Part shown: positions 63,934 through 64,000 of the stretch, piece by piece
Numbering within the stretch: position 1 is the first letter of the stretch
Layout: the number at the start of each line of letters is the position of its first letter
Translations under genes and position numbers: made by a program
Notes under the pieces: model-generated
The model's database searches: none
What the model saw: only the letters and a program-made list of their open reading frames with translations
What the model was told of the DNA's origin: nothing
DNA from: Carposina sasakii
Taxonomy: Eukaryota > Arthropoda > Insecta > Lepidoptera > Carposinidae
Assembly (NCBI GenBank): GCA_014607495.2
Contig: CP053172.1
Location: 8,818,888 to 8,882,887 of the forward strand
DNA length: 64,000 nucleotides
Direction: 5' to 3'

Positions 63934-64000
63934 CGCTGTCATGTTTGACTGACAGTAACTAACTAGTACGACCAGGGATTTGGCATAGAGATACCAAATC

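Overview
The window looks like lepidopteran (moth or butterfly) nuclear DNA: AT-rich, intron-containing, and dominated by transposable elements of kinds common in Lepidoptera (degraded LINE ends, BEL/Pao and Ty3/gypsy elements, polyA-tailed short retroposons, hAT and TA-target MITEs, piggyBac). No bacterial operons, rRNA genes, convincing tRNA genes or CRISPR arrays were seen. All calls come from reading the sequence; family names rest on recognised motifs.

Layout. 0-8.7 kb: scattered repeats, a lone intact BEL-type Gag ORF (1961-3028, minus), a 786-bp palindrome made of two head-to-head MITEs, and degenerate LINE pieces. 8.7-20.7 kb: a nest of insertions. A plus-strand gypsy element (5' LTR 8748-9006, hairpin-rich leader, Gag-protease, RT) is split by a minus-strand gypsy element (11539-18017, 274-bp LTRs that read as identical, CAAG target duplication), by a hAT element (18354-19024, CGTTTATT duplication), and at its 3' side by a truncated Jockey-like LINE. 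21.8-23.7 kb: minisatellite and A/T-simple sequence. 24.6-25.9 kb: a LINE with a 5' inversion of the twin-priming type. 29.3-41.0 kb: the best host gene, on the minus strand, with a non-coding first exon and three coding exons whose splice phases agree (241 codons). An antisense BEL/Pao element (30264-37591, 254-bp LTRs with one mismatch, ATTAC duplication) sits in its last intron. 41.0-42.9 kb: a hAT element with an 8-bp duplication, then two tandem copies of an unnamed ~405-bp polyA-tailed retroposon with 12-14 bp duplications. 45.1-54 kb: a hAT MITE, a 5'-truncated GC-rich LINE 3' end with a 15-bp duplication, and four copies of a LINE ORF1 (zinc-knuckle, PRE_C2HC type), none followed by a recognisable ORF2; one is split by a solo LTR. 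55.9 kb: a short first exon of a THAP-domain gene. 57.7-58.1 kb: a GC-rich possible exon on the minus strand. 60.3-62.6 kb: a nearly intact, intron-containing piggyBac transposase gene with two single-base frame breaks. 62.6-64 kb: an internally duplicated LINE remnant and another polyA-tailed retroposon.

How the parts interact. Most of the window is an insertion record. Target duplications let the order be read: hAT and gypsy into gypsy, SINE and a tiny MITE into hAT, tandem retroposons into each other's flank, solo LTR into LINE ORF1. The most unusual item is a 45-52 bp inverted-repeat element present three times, each copy with its own perfect 8-bp target duplication. It behaves as a mobile element although it is little more than two terminal repeats.
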